Shown one piece after another: positions 53,301-61,400 of a stretch of 64,000 nt of DNA. The notes below the pieces were generated by a model. It was not told the DNA's origin. It saw only the letters and a list, made by a program, of their open reading frames with translations, and ran no database searches. The stretch spans positions 6,262,001-6,326,000 of the forward strand of contig NC_134825.1 in NCBI RefSeq assembly GCF_004210375.1. Direction: 5' to 3'. How positions within the stretch are numbered: the first letter of the stretch is position 1; each line of letters opens with the position of its first letter. Source of the stretch: Tachypleus tridentatus. Taxonomy: Eukaryota; Arthropoda; Merostomata; Xiphosura; Limulidae. Both the position numbers and the translations under genes were made by a program.

Positions 53301-54717
53301 TGTGTAAGTAAATAAATGCATTTGTTTGGTGTTTATTTTGCAATATAAATGAATTACCTGGCAACCAAAAATCAAATATTCACTATTGGACCTATTTATA
53401 TTTCAGCAATGAGATAAAGGTATAAAATAATTAAAGATCTAATACCTCTTTTAAATAATATATCTGTGCACAATACACAACAGCATAATTCAAAATGGTT
53501 AACATAAGTTAAAAATGTATGTTTAATTACACATATGTTAAAACTAAATAAATCCCTTAAATATCTTTCTATCCAATTCTTCAAATAATAAGACAAAATT
53601 GTAACAGCACAGTAGAGAAAAAAATATTTAGGTTTTAGAATGACATTTAAAACAAGAATGTTATTAAATACTGGTGAAATCTGAATGGAAAAACGTTTGG
53701 TCCTGTTTGTGATTTTTTGAAACAATTTCTTTAACACCATTCCAAGATAACAAAAGCCCACTTCTCAGACTCAGACTGAAAAAATTACTGTGTCTTTCAC
53801 GATAGGTAATCTTGTCTCAAATAATAAAGTTTTGTTAGTAAGAAATATTTTAAGATTCAGAAATTGATAATAAAATATACAAAGAACAAATAATAATTTT
53901 GAGTTCAGAAATTTAAAGTAGCCAAGAAGAAATACTACTAATATATGTGTTTATAAGTGATTAGAATCTGCTTATGATATAATAGATTCATTATTAAATA
54001 CTTCACTCTTACAAAAATAATGTTTAAATTCATATTTTACTTAGCTTGTAGAATTTAACTGTTATGTACAGTCTTGAGGCTGTGCTACTAGTAACCTGAC
54101 GTTTACTGAAAATAAAAATATAAAGACTATAAATTTTCCCAATGTTACCATTCAGTCCCTTCTCTTTCACTTCTCCAGTTCCTCCAGCCGGTTTCGACTT
54201 TTGCGGAGTTCTGGATCAATCGAGGAATGATTCTCTGGCTGGAGATGGTTTTGTCTCTTCTAAAGCCACCTTCTTTGGACGGACTTTCCACCACCTTGTT
54301 TATGGGCTACTTTCATCATATTTCCTGAAAGTCCAGCTTCTTCATCTTCTTTTCTTTCTTCTCCACTTTCTACACAAAAGTAGGTCTACTCAGTAATTTC
54401 TCCCACAATATCAAACAACCAAAAGCATACAGTAGTTAACTGATAATGCTTTTATTTAAAAAAAAAACAGAAAATATTAAACAGTTATTCACCAGGATTG
54501 CAGTATTCAAAGAGAAGTATTCTCAAATTAACTTCACTCAAACTATTTTAATGTGAAAACACACACACATTATTTAAGTCATTACATTACATTTATTTGA
54601 AATATTTAAGATAATCTCACACATAACATGATTTTTTGTACAACATGTGCTTTTAAAATAAAATATATTCACATCTAGTTCCTCCATGAAGCTCTGAGAA
54701 GATCACTTTTACCAGGT
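20155..54717 (-). CDS. Top2: DNA topoisomerase II, 3' part of gene (C-terminal domain exons)
   Basis: Type IIA topoisomerase cuts both strands of one DNA duplex, passes another through and reseals it, using ATP. It acts in the nucleus in replication, transcription and chromosome segregation. Ten minus-strand exons are placed by family similarity. They run from the end of the cleavage core (SFMEELD, compare vertebrate TFIEELE) through IIPR, KKGPKRNPWSASES and PRRAA to the acidic end PIKYNFGDESSDEGF (compare vertebrate PIKYLEESDEDDLF). Phases agree at every junction except 54149/52034, where indels obscure the frame. The ATPase, TOPRIM and active-site Tyr regions are not in the window; they should lie beyond the N gap. 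The CTD is Lys/Ser/Asp/Glu-rich, as expected for the regulatory tail that carries nuclear localisation signals and phosphorylation sites. Confidence 0.88.
20310..21464 (-). other. Top2 last intron
   Basis: GTAAAT donor and ACAACAG acceptor. It contains a direct duplication of about 100 bp at 20678-20880 and is otherwise AT-rich without recognisable features. Confidence 0.75.
20678..20880. repeat. Two-copy tandem duplication of about 100 bp
   Basis: Both copies share TATCATGAAGTAACGATCTG, GACAATTAATC and CCACTAGCTGACAAACTTTA, with a few substitutions (TCGATTATCAT versus TCAATTATGAT). Confidence 0.9.
21465..21622 (-). CDS. Top2: Top2 penultimate coding exon
   Basis: 158 nt. The acceptor TTTATTGTATCAG is followed by TAGTGAAACAG, and a split Val joins phase 1 of the preceding exon. 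The peptide runs VKQQEDRSDGSDNEFIPEV, then a basic stretch (KKSRAPSKKP and GGEKRKKRES) to KRPKK before GTAAAT in phase 0. This resembles the vertebrate Top2b tail (SDSEFGIPKK...GAKKRK) and probably includes a nuclear localisation signal. Its first 25-30 bases and acceptor are the template of the neighbouring minisatellite. The array is open in the same frame for four units upstream. Confidence 0.85.
21623..30356 (-). repeat. 57-bp minisatellite of about 150 copies in a Top2 intron
   Basis: The unit, read on the Top2 strand, is GATAGATCTGTTAAG, ATAAAGCTCTTG, TTTATTGTATCAG, TAGTGAAACACAAGGGG. It includes an exact copy of the downstream exon's acceptor and first bases. Most units are over 95 percent alike; the main variants are GAGCTT versus AAGTTT/AAGCTT on the plus strand. 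Each unit normally has one AGATCT (BglII) site. The unit is 19 codons long with no stop in the Top2 frame (module VVKHKGDRSVKIKLLFIVS) nor in one plus-strand frame, so long open frames on both strands follow from the period. About a dozen units carry frame-shifting indels (near 21865, 24041, 24519, 24660, 24885, 24905, 24962, 25143, 25814, 26355, 26760, 27239, 27421, 28959). Confidence 0.95.
30357..30400 (-). other. Array edge: diverged relic of the exon start
   Basis: At the far edge of the array the Top2 strand reads GATAAATCTGTTAAG, CAGGAAGAAGATACATTT, GTGAG, then joins the unit at ATAAAGCTC. Relative to a normal unit this has 23 extra bases bounded by AG on both sides. In one frame it reads SVKQEEDTF, similar to VKQQED at the start of the exon at 21622. 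It looks like the founder or a paralogous copy of the sequence that was amplified. A reading as a separate 34-nt exon (30362-30395) does not fit the neighbouring phases. Confidence 0.6.
30500..31065. repeat. Minisatellite, unit about 40-46 bp
   Basis: About 13 copies built on AATGAAGTAAAAACAGACTA and TTATAATACATACACATA, with variable CA/TA stretches that change unit length. It lies in the same Top2 intron, starting about 35 bp downstream of the donor of the exon at 31101-31265. Confidence 0.93.
31101..31265 (-). CDS. Top2: Top2 CTD exon
   Basis: 165 nt, phase 1 at both ends. Acceptor TTGCAACAG, donor AAAG-GTATTT. The peptide begins with split Asp then GLFDSLLGGSSPDKKPDESV and ends SSTDDERASKQQETK. 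It is acidic and Ser-rich, as expected for the poorly conserved Top2 tail. Its phase-1 end joins the exon at 21622 in frame only when that exon's acceptor is TGTATCAG. Confidence 0.75.
31580..32065. mobile_element. Penelope-like dispersed repeat, copy 1
   Basis: The left part (31580-31815) is the reverse complement of 45455-45700. The right part carries GTGAACCTGACGATGACTGA, AGAAGGTCAAAACATTGTTC and TTTTCTCAACCCAAACCAGC, shared with copies at 36.3 and 45.3 kb. The layout, inverted segments around a GACGATGA...GAAAC core, suggests a Penelope-like element terminal repeat. No protein-coding part is visible. Confidence 0.55.
33456..34604 (+). mobile_element. Tc1-like transposon, internally deleted
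   Basis: Terminal inverted repeats start TATACTCTTCAAAA on the left and end TTTTGAAGAGTATA on the right, and TA-containing target sequence is kept. Inside are the N- and C-terminal parts of a Tc1-type transposase with the middle missing. At about 1.15 kb it is shorter than usual full-length Tc1 elements. Confidence 0.9.
33763..34432 (+). pseudogene. Tc1 transposase pseudogene (DD34E tail)
   Basis: The enzyme would cut and paste the element by DDE chemistry. The N-terminal paired-like helix-turn-helix is intact (MPRLTEAQRNNAIGRLEAGK, STIIRLWNRH) and is followed by the GRPR minor-groove motif (SGRPRVTTPP). At about 34080 the frame changes and roughly 120 residues are absent, including the first catalytic Asp. 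The C-terminal part keeps the second Asp (FQHDNACPH) and the Glu (SPDLNPIEHL), 34 residues apart, the Tc1 signature. Two stops follow where the family has Trp and Arg (after EHL and DELD). The end (GRRCQAVIDAHGAHTRC) is well preserved. Confidence 0.9.
35340..35715. repeat. Tandem repeat, unit about 90 bp, 3-4 copies
   Basis: Copies share GTCTTCACTAACTCTCACAC, TTTATGTCTTTAATACATGC and CCTTGGTCTTCCCTAACA. Within each unit two diverged half-units repeat TTTATGTCTTTAATA. Confidence 0.85.
36275..36580. mobile_element. Penelope-like dispersed repeat, copy 2
   Basis: It opens with TGGGTTGAGAAAATATTTTA and closes with the reverse complement form AAAATATTTTCTCAACC, so its ends are inverted. The core is GTGAACCTGACAATGACCGA, AGAAGGTCGAAACGTTGTTC. 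It ends in CTCTACAAGTGGGTTTCTCG. Confidence 0.55.
37217..37318 (-). CDS. Top2: Top2 CTD exon
   Basis: 102 nt, phase 1 at both ends. Acceptor TTTTTCCAG, donor AAAG-GTGTGT. The peptide (STPEMIISDSEDSFDAPPSR, then TTKKTDDTGGGDK) is acidic/Ser-rich with DSED, a plausible casein kinase II site. It joins the next exon (split Asp, GLFDSLL) in frame. Confidence 0.8.
37319..40784 (-). other. Top2 intron
   Basis: AT-rich. It contains an unexplained open segment on the plus strand at 38890-39314 (separate entry). I see no array or recognised transposon. Confidence 0.6.
39057..39314 (+). pseudogene. Unrecognised protein-like ORF, possible retrocopy or exon
   Basis: A plus-strand frame reads VPLQSYVTKITLYHIQHLKF, then a basic stretch, then ERPSRLGSNSGIQSNAAAGL, KVVDDWADKGVTLIQAFNSS and IVKDEDK to a stop. 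Composition is protein-like (Gly, Trp, Asp, few Leu/Phe runs), unlike the surrounding spurious ORFs. Upstream at about 38916-39048, in another frame, is FIRIRGLFEDRQIGTKYKMV and more, ending at a stop, as if a longer reading frame were broken by a frameshift. It is antisense to Top2 within an intron. I do not recognise the family and find no clear poly(A) tail. Confidence 0.35.
40785..40837 (-). CDS. Top2: Top2 CTD micro-exon
   Basis: 53 nt. Acceptor CTGTTTCAG, donor GGAA-GTGAGT. It takes phase 2 in (split Arg) and leaves phase 1. The peptide SQPEPHREEKTNENQNG is hydrophilic. It is too short to recognise alone. It is supported because it is the only segment with good splice sites that reconciles the phase-2 end of the exon at 47305 with the phase-1 start of the exon at 37318. 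Confidence 0.65.
41200..41870. repeat. Dispersed intronic repeat R, copy 1
   Basis: It shares ordered pieces with 47840-48360 and 49400-49850: TTATGATTAAAATAA, then TTTCCTACACTGTAACTC, then GGATTGGTCAGTTTGACTGA and CCTTGTAACC. The last is a palindrome-like block (GGTTGGTCA...TGACCAACC in consensus). No protein or terminal repeat was recognised. Confidence 0.45.
45295..45715. mobile_element. Penelope-like dispersed repeat, copy 3
   Basis: Inverted ends (GGTTTGGGTTGAGAAAATGT and AAATTTCTCAACCCAAAC) enclose GTGAACCTGACGATGACCAA and GGAAGGTTGAAATGTTGTTC. The following 245 bp are the reverse complement of 31580-31815 (TTTCACGGTACTATCAAAGG; GTGATATGTTTGACAACAAG). Confidence 0.6.
46850..47050 (-). 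mobile_element. Old inverted SINE (family 1)
   Basis: Reverse-complement order of family landmarks with heavy divergence: TTTCACACAAAGCTA, GTCAAGGAAGGTAGTTAGCC, ATGAGAAGTGGGACTTGGCT, then GTCACTCAAAATACAGC. The open frame beginning at 46974 overlaps this and is not a gene. Confidence 0.45.
47305..47467 (-). CDS. Top2: Top2 CTD exon
   Basis: 163 nt; phase 1 in (split Ala), phase 2 out. Acceptor TTCTATACAG, donor AAAAAG-GTATGA. The peptide starts SKAKYNFDSEEEEEEHENF and ends EEDEPPSRTKSKTIK. It follows PRRAA of the previous exon exactly as vertebrate Top2a has PRRAATKTKF followed by an acidic stretch. Confidence 0.88.
47840..48360. repeat. Dispersed intronic repeat R, copy 2
   Basis: Shares CACAAAATTTGG, GTGATTTTATGTTATGATTA and TTTTCTACACTCTAACTGTG with the copy at 41.2 kb, in the same order and orientation. 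Confidence 0.4.
49400..49850. repeat. Dispersed intronic repeat R, copy 3
   Basis: Shares AAGATTAAAAATACTTTT, CTTTATCCTAACTCTAAATA, GGTTGGTCAATTTTACCAAT and CTTGTAACC with the other copies. Its end runs straight into the 33-bp array. Confidence 0.4.
49850..50320. repeat. 33-bp minisatellite, about 14 copies
   Basis: Unit TGTATGTCTGTTTATATTTA followed by AATTTTGTTT(C/T)AC. The only common variant is TTTCAC versus TTTTAC. The 11-codon period keeps several frames open on both strands; none is a gene. Confidence 0.95.
50551..50556 (-). other. Probable GC-AG splice donor
   Basis: The exon end reads GCTGCAG-GCATGT. Using GC keeps the frame into the next exon (PRRAA then ASKAKYNFD). The nearest GT (GCAT-GTAGTA) would shift the frame into an early stop. 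Confidence 0.65.
50557..50736 (-). CDS. Top2: Top2 CTD exon with the RNPWS motif
   Basis: 180 nt; phase 1 in (split Ala), phase 1 out. Acceptor GCCTTTATAG. The peptide starts LKQQIKHSPKKSLSSKKKGP, then KRNPWSASESEPSSSEESDV, and ends PEKRTTAPRRAA. KKRNPWSDSES followed by PRRAA is a recognisable hallmark of animal Top2 tails, making this the most diagnostic exon in the window. Confidence 0.93.
50737..51922 (-). other. Top2 intron, nothing recognised
   Basis: AT-rich. Donor GTAGGA, acceptor GCCTTTATAG. No array or transposon seen. Confidence 0.7.
51923..52034 (-). CDS. Top2: Top2 CTD exon
   Basis: 112 nt; phase 0 in, phase 1 out. Acceptor ATATATTTAG, donor AAAG-GTAGGA. The peptide KKETDGEVNKDDDEEPMPLA then ERIGNSPEKYEQAKAKK is mixed-charge and precedes the Lys-rich linker, as expected here. 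Confidence 0.82.
52035..54148 (-). other. Top2 intron, nothing recognised
   Basis: AT-rich, with short spurious open frames (e.g. minus strand 53396-53761). Its two flanking exons do not agree in phase as sequenced, because the upstream exon contains indels; a missed small exon is also possible. Confidence 0.6.
54149..54369 (-). CDS. Top2: Top2 exon around the IIPR motif, multiply frameshifted
   Basis: 221 nt between TTTTGTGTAG and AATG-GTAACA. Family-like segments occur in order but in changing frames: KVEKKEKK, DEEAGLSGN, VRPKKVALEETKPSPA, RIIPRLI / SIDPELRK, KSKPAGGTGEVKEKGLNG. Vertebrate Top2a has the same order (KEKQDEQVGLPGK, then LPSPRGQRVIPRI). At least three single-base indels are needed in this short exon. 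It lies 350 bp from the N gap, so consensus error is the likeliest cause. Confidence 0.75.
54673..54717 (-). CDS. Top2: Top2 partial exon cut by the assembly gap
   Basis: 45 nt visible. It reads KSDLL in one frame and SFMEELD in another before GTGAAT, compared with the family segment SDLWKEDLATFIEELE. It ends in phase 0 and joins KVEKKEKK. The upstream part is in the gap. This is the most N-terminal Top2 sequence in the window, just after the C-gate coiled coil. Confidence 0.65.
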
Positions 54718-55217
54718 NNNNNNNNNNNNNNNNNNNNNNNNNNNNNNNNNNNNNNNNNNNNNNNNNNNNNNNNNNNNNNNNNNNNNNNNNNNNNNNNNNN
54801 NNNNNNNNNNNNNNNNNNNNNNNNNNNNNNNNNNNNNNNNNNNNNNNNNNNNNNNNNNNNNNNNNNNNNNNNNNNNNNNNNNNNNNNNNNNNNNNNNNNN
54901 NNNNNNNNNNNNNNNNNNNNNNNNNNNNNNNNNNNNNNNNNNNNNNNNNNNNNNNNNNNNNNNNNNNNNNNNNNNNNNNNNNNNNNNNNNNNNNNNNNNN
55001 NNNNNNNNNNNNNNNNNNNNNNNNNNNNNNNNNNNNNNNNNNNNNNNNNNNNNNNNNNNNNNNNNNNNNNNNNNNNNNNNNNNNNNNNNNNNNNNNNNNN
55101 NNNNNNNNNNNNNNNNNNNNNNNNNNNNNNNNNNNNNNNNNNNNNNNNNNNNNNNNNNNNNNNNNNNNNNNNNNNNNNNNNNNNNNNNNNNNNNNNNNNN
55201 NNNNNNNNNNNNNNNNN
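54718..55217. other. Assembly gap of 500 N
   Basis: Exactly 500 unknown bases, a typical fixed-size scaffold placeholder, so the real distance is unknown. Top2 lies to the left and agrin to the right, both on the minus strand. Confidence 0.99.
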
Positions 55218-55359
55218 GTTGTTATGAATGGATATGATCGATTACTTCAAACAGGTGAAACGTCGAAATAATATTTTCTTACTTTAATTCCAGTATTAAA
55301 CAAGGGCTTAATTTACTTTAGTGATTAACTAGACCTGATTACAGTTGAATAAAAATTAC
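55218..55359. other. Sequence beside the gap, Penelope-like motif
   Basis: It contains ACTTCAAACAGGTGAAACGT, CGAAATAAT, a second element with a GAAACG core resembling Penelope-type terminal repeats. No coding signal, although it lies downstream of an agrin exon. Confidence 0.3.
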
Positions 55360-55464
55360 AGATACGAACTGGGACAGCCAGCCTTGTTGAGCCCCCTGTG
55401 CTTGAGTTTTTCCGTCGTGGCAACAGCCGTATGGGGATTCAGCACACGTCTTTATCAAAGCCAC
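55360..55464 (-). CDS. Agrn: Agrin exon before the laminin-EGF region, frameshifted
   Basis: Acceptor TTTTTTTCAG, probable donor GTAATT. It starts GGFDKDVC; an indel precedes ESPYGCCHDGKTQAQGAQQ, and another precedes AGCPSSY. With those two corrections it matches the vertebrate agrin segment CAQTPYGCC...AGCPS. The exact 3' end is uncertain (GTATCT at 55365 is an alternative donor). Confidence 0.7.
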
Positions 55465-58400
55465 CTGAAAAAAATGTTTTTTTTTTTCACCTGTAGTATA
55501 AGATTTAAACAGCTGGACTATAATTTAACGTAAGGGATTTAATTTAAACAGTTAAACTATAATCCTGACGTAAAGGAGTTAATTCAAACAGTTGGACTAT
55601 AAACTTGACGTAAAGGATTTAATTCAAACAGCTGGACGGCAAACTTGACGTAAAGGATTTAATTCAAACAGCTGGACTACAAACTTGACGTAAAGGATTT
55701 AATTCAAACAGCTGGACTACAAACTTGACGTAAAAGATTGAATTCAAAAACAGTTGGATTTAACAAACTTGACGTAAAGGATTTAATTCAAACAGCTGGA
55801 CTGACCAAACTTGACGTAAAGGATTTAATTCAAACAGCTGGACTACAAACTTGACGTAAAGGATTTAATTCAAACAGCTGGACTATAAAAGGTAAATTAA
55901 AAGAATAAATAATCATGATAAATTCACAATAAAGCTTTAACTCTAACAAATACTGTATAAATACAAAAAATATTTTCACTCTAAAATTGTTGTATAAACA
56001 CAAACATTTTACCTCTATAAATGATGTATAAATGTAAAAGTCCTTTCTCGCATAAAAATACTATTTAAATACAAAAATATTTTCATCCAAACTTGCTGTA
56101 TAAACACGAAATGTGTTTTTTACCTCATCTACACTTGAAACTCTCATATGACAATAATCAGCGTTGATTGAAAGACTTGTGAGTTTACTGCATGTTTTGT
56201 AAGTTTAAAAAGCTTATTTCTTCCAAATTAAGTAGCAGAATGGAATACTGCGTGACCCAACTATTAAGCATAATGAGATAAAACGTATTACAAATTTCTA
56301 TACATTAAAAGAGATAACTTAAGGAACGGAAAATTAAGGTGGAAAACACAATTAGATGAACATTATTTCGAAGAGTGCTTAGAAAGCTCAAAACTAAAAT
56401 ATTCTGAATTACAATCACTCTTGAACGTGAGGAGAAAGTTAAACAAAAGAACAGATCCGTAATGAAGTTGAGTTTTTTTAGAAAGTGTGTCCAGAAGACG
56501 TAAAATGGAAAGAGCTTGATTATTGTCCCACTTTAATTTTGTTTTATTAGCTTTCGTCCAAATTAGAAGTATAACATAAAACACATATTTATACACACAG
56601 TTGAATGCTATCAAAACTTTGTTATTGTGTTTTAAATAACGTAATTCTGAGAGAAGATGACGTAATAAGAAGATAAAAACATCTCCTCATCTTAGAACAG
56701 ATTAAATTACAATAATGGCGTTGTTAGTAAATCTTACCCTTTCTACAACATTTGGCAAAACTTGAGTTTCGTGGCAATAGCTGTTAGGGGACAACGTTTA
56801 TCTTTAGAGTCCCCACCACAGATGTGTACTCCATCTTAAGGAAGGGATCCACTAACGGATCCTCTCCATCACAGGGTAGCTCCAAAGGTTCTAAAATATT
56901 ACCAACATATAAAAATAGTGTTAGAGTTTCTGTACCATGTCGATAAGATGTTACCAATATATAAAAATAGTGTTAGAGTTTCTGTACCATGTCGATAAGA
57001 TGTTACCAATATATAAAAATAGTGTTAGAGTTTCTGCGCACCATGTCGATCATATGTGACCGACATATAAAAATAATGTTATAGTTTTATGTAACATGTT
57101 GATAAAGTACTACCATGATATAGAAATAATATCATAACTTATTTACAATATATCCATCAGATGTTAACATCATACAATATCACAAGTTTCTGTAACATGC
57201 TGATCTATACATTTTAACGATTTCAAGCAATGAAAACTTCTTATGTTACAAAACAATACAATGTTTCATGAAAACAAGTATTTGTTTAGATGGTGGATTG
57301 TTTGTTCTGTTTTAATTTCGCGCAAAGCCATACGAGGGCTATCTGTGCTAGCCGTCCTTAATTTAGCAGTGTAAGACTAAAGGGAAGGCAGCTAGTCATC
57401 ACCATTCACCGCCAACTCTAGGGCTACTCTTTTACCAACGAATAGTGGGATTGACTCTTAGATTACGGGTCGAGTGCCTTAACCACCTGGACATGTTATA
57501 TAGTGGAAATATACATATTCTGTTAATTTGAAAAATTCACGAGAAATTGGAAAATGAAAACAGTATATATTATTATAACAAGATAGACATACTAAGATAA
57601 TTTTTCTTGTATTATTTTTGGTAACATGTCCAACGGTGAGGCATGGTGGATCGAGAGTTCGAATACTGTTATCGAACATATTCACTCTTTCAGCCATGGA
57701 CGCATTATAACGTGCCAGGCAATCTCACCTTTCATTGGCAAAAGATCTTAATAGTACTGACAATGCTTGGTATTGACTTCCCTTTAGTCTGTCACATTTA
57801 AATTAAGGACGGCTAGCGTAAATATTCCTTGAGTAGCTTTGGGCAGAATTCCCCCAAACAATAACAAACAAAGCCCATTATGCCTCTCAAAGGTGCAGCG
57901 GGAAGTTTGAAAGCTTATAACGTTAAAAAGCCGTTTTCGATACCCGTAGTAGGTATATACCATTGTATAGATTTATGGTTAACAAATAACAAATGACATA
58001 GACACGGTAAACAGATAACCTGCTGTGTAGCTTTGCGCTAAAAATAAAATAAATAAACTTGTAAAATATCAAACCCAACTTTCAAAGTTGTGGTCAACTG
58101 AGTGCTTTAATGAACGAAGGAAAATTTATTAACTGGAGGAGAACCTATTAAAGAACTTGTTGTTTATAATTTTGTTAGAACTTCGAGACTTTACTGTATT
58201 ACAAGACTGTATTGGAGTTTAGAATAAACAACACATGTAACTGGGAAACAAAAACATGCTCCCCACAGATCATGTTAGGTAATAAAAGAATGCCAATACT
58301 TTGTTTTTTACTTAACGTATACAGCACACACTACACCAATACCCAGATTTTGTTAATTATAAATACCTTACTACTCAATCTGCGGGGTGCTTTTCTCGGT

Positions 58401-61400
58401 ATCGGGTAGTGACTAGTGAATTGTCAAACACAAAGTCTGAGTAAGAAAACCCATGAGGTTTTGAAACACAGAAGTTTATGACCTGTCAAACACCACAGAC
58501 TTGACAGTTAGTACTGAGAGCACAAAGCCGGTCGCATTTTATACCTGGAGTTAATAGGGCAAGTAATTATTATTAAAACATATATGTATGAAAATAACAC
58601 ATGTTAATTACCTCGCGGCCTGGCATGGCCAAGCGTGTTAAGGTGAGCGACTCTTAATCTGAGGGTCGCGGGTTCGCATCCCCGTCGCGTCAAACATGCT
58701 CGCCCTCCCAGCCGTGGGGGCGTTATAAAGTTACGGTCAATCCCACTATTCGTTGGTCAAAGAGTAGCCCAAGAGTTGGCGGTGGGTGGTGATGACTAGC
58801 TGCCTTCCTTCTAGTCTTACACTGCTAAATTAGGGATGGCTAGCACAGATAGCTCTCGAGTAGCTTTGTGCGAAATTCAAAAAACAAACAAACAAAAATT
58901 ACCTCGCGAAAAGGTTTTTCGTTGTTTTTTTTTATTCACGAAGTTCATCGCACAAAAAAAACAAAGGCTTTTGCAATAAAATAGCTATGAGGGACCGATT
59001 CTCCTTTGATGCCACCAAACCTTGAATATAATATGAAAAGATACTGTTACAAACGAACAAGTTTTATAATGTTTAATATTTTAAATAACAAACATTGAAA
59101 TATTCCAAAATACTATATTTATGTCAGGGAAATTTTTGTCGTTATCTTGACAAAATCGGATCGAATTTCTTGTGAAAAACTCACCTGCACAGAACTCTCT
59201 AGATACAGGTGTGGTTTCCTGCTGACTTTTACAAGCAGCTTCTCTCATAAGACATTCGTTATCGTACAAATGTCTATCAGAACCACACACAGGTTCTTTA
59301 TCTGTTGAACAGTGAAAGTCACAAACGCAATGGGGCAAACCACGAGAATCGAACTCGCATACTCCATCAAACTGACATAGTTTGTCTCCACAGGATCCGG
59401 AACCAAAATCTGGAACAATACACAGACTTTCTATCTGTTTACTGGAGTTCAAAACTTACAGTTGTTCTAATGTTCTCAAGTTTAGACTGAGGGTAGTGGC
59501 TATTTACCGAAGTAAAATTAATTTCAGGTAACTCGCTTTTTAGTTACCAAGTTTAGACCAAAGTCAAATGACGGGCTTCTCATTTCCAAGTTTAAACTTA
59601 TTCATCTTTTGTTGATATTTGAGGTTTACAACGTGATTAAAACCTAATAAACCAAAATCGAAACCTTGTAAATAATGTATGAGATAAGAAATAAAAGTGC
59701 AATTATTTTGCTATTTTGTGACGTGTAGCAAAAGATCTATGCGTAGCATATTCTATTTGTAATAACACATCTGTCATTACAAATTACACAGTCTCTTATG
59801 AAAACTTGTGAGAAAATATTTTAATTTAAATGTCCTGAAAGACGTCACGTGTTTTACACAATGGACCTTTTAAAGTAATTGAATTTGGGACTACTTTTAC
59901 GTTCTTGCTGCTTTGTGCACAAAAAAAACACAACATTTCTAACAAATGATGCATTGTCTTCTTGGAACTTACCAAAAAAATGCTATCTTTTTGAATGATA
60001 AACATTACTAAGCTCTTCTCAGTTTAATTGGGTCGTAATTACGCGTATTCTAAGGTTTATAAATATACATCAAATATTTATCTGATTTATTTTCTCCCCC
60101 ACACCCAAAAAATAATAAAGCAACAGAGATAAACGTCTTAATAAACCAGACAACTAGTGGAAAATAACTCACTCTGTTTGATTCCACAAGAAGACGAAAA
60201 AATAAAATGCTTTTGTAGCTTAAATCCTATGTACATTCGTAAGTTATTTATGGCCATTCTTGACCAATAACCATTATAGTGGTCTTGATGGAGTTTTAGT
60301 TAAAATTCCATCTATCTAATTGAAGCACGAAAGATAAATTTATGTGATCCGCACAGAGTGTCAGTTAAGATGACATCAGTAGGAGACAAAACACAATAGA
60401 TAACATTTTCTTCCACTATTTTGACATCAATTTATACTGTTGTTGTCCACTCATTCCTGATACACAAAAAAGTACCATAAACTGAGGTTCAATAAACGAA
60501 GTCAGTTGACGGTTGGAATCGTCATTTCATGTTCTCTGACCAGGAATTATATGCAGTTCTACTCCATAAAATGAAAGTTTACTTATTGAGATTGGAAATA
60601 AACTGATTTTTTGTTTTCTTTGGGTTATAATTTTCATTAGTATCGAAAACGTTTGTGATAAATATTAAGGGTTATGAATTTCACGACATATAATTCCGAA
60701 TTCCTCTCATAATAACTTACTACATTCAAATGTAGTTGTCTCACAAGTACAAAATCATAATTTACAACATTGTAATCTAGTTGTGTCACAAGTACAAAAT
60801 TATAATTTACAACATTGTAATCTAGTTGTGTCACAAGTCCAAAATTATAATTTACAACATTGTAATCTAGTTGTGTCGCAAGTACAAAACAAAAGTTTAC
60901 ATTATAATCTAGTTGTGTCACAAGTAGAAATCATAATTTACAACATTATAATCTAGTTGTGTCACAAGAAGAAATCATAATTTACAACATTATAATCTAG
61001 TTGTGTCACAAGAAGAAATCATAATTTACAACATTATAATATAGTTGTGTCACAAGAAGAAATCATAATTTACAACATTATAATCTAGTTGTGTCACAAG
61101 AAGAAATCATAATTTACAACATTATAATCTAGTTGTGTCACAAGAAGAAATCATAATTTACAACATTATAATCTAGTTGTGTCACAAGAAGAAATCATAA
61201 TTTACAACATTATAATCTAGTTGTGTCACAAGAAGAAATCATAATTTACAACATTATAATCTAGTTGTGTCACAAGTAGAAATCATAATTTACAACATTA
61301 TAATCTAATTGTGTCGCAAGTACAAAATCATATGCTAGATATATATTAAAACACATGATCGTGACTTATAGCACTCTTGTGTTTGTGTCACAGGTTCATC

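Noticed and set aside
54142-54396. Plus-strand 84-codon open frame beside the gap
   Set aside because: It is the antisense shadow of the frameshifted Top2 exon.
59305-59490. Plus-strand 61-codon open frame
   Set aside because: Antisense shadow of the agrin Kazal exon.
60637-60921. Minus-strand 94-codon frame with repeated TQLDYNV
   Set aside because: Translation of the 44-bp minisatellite edge.
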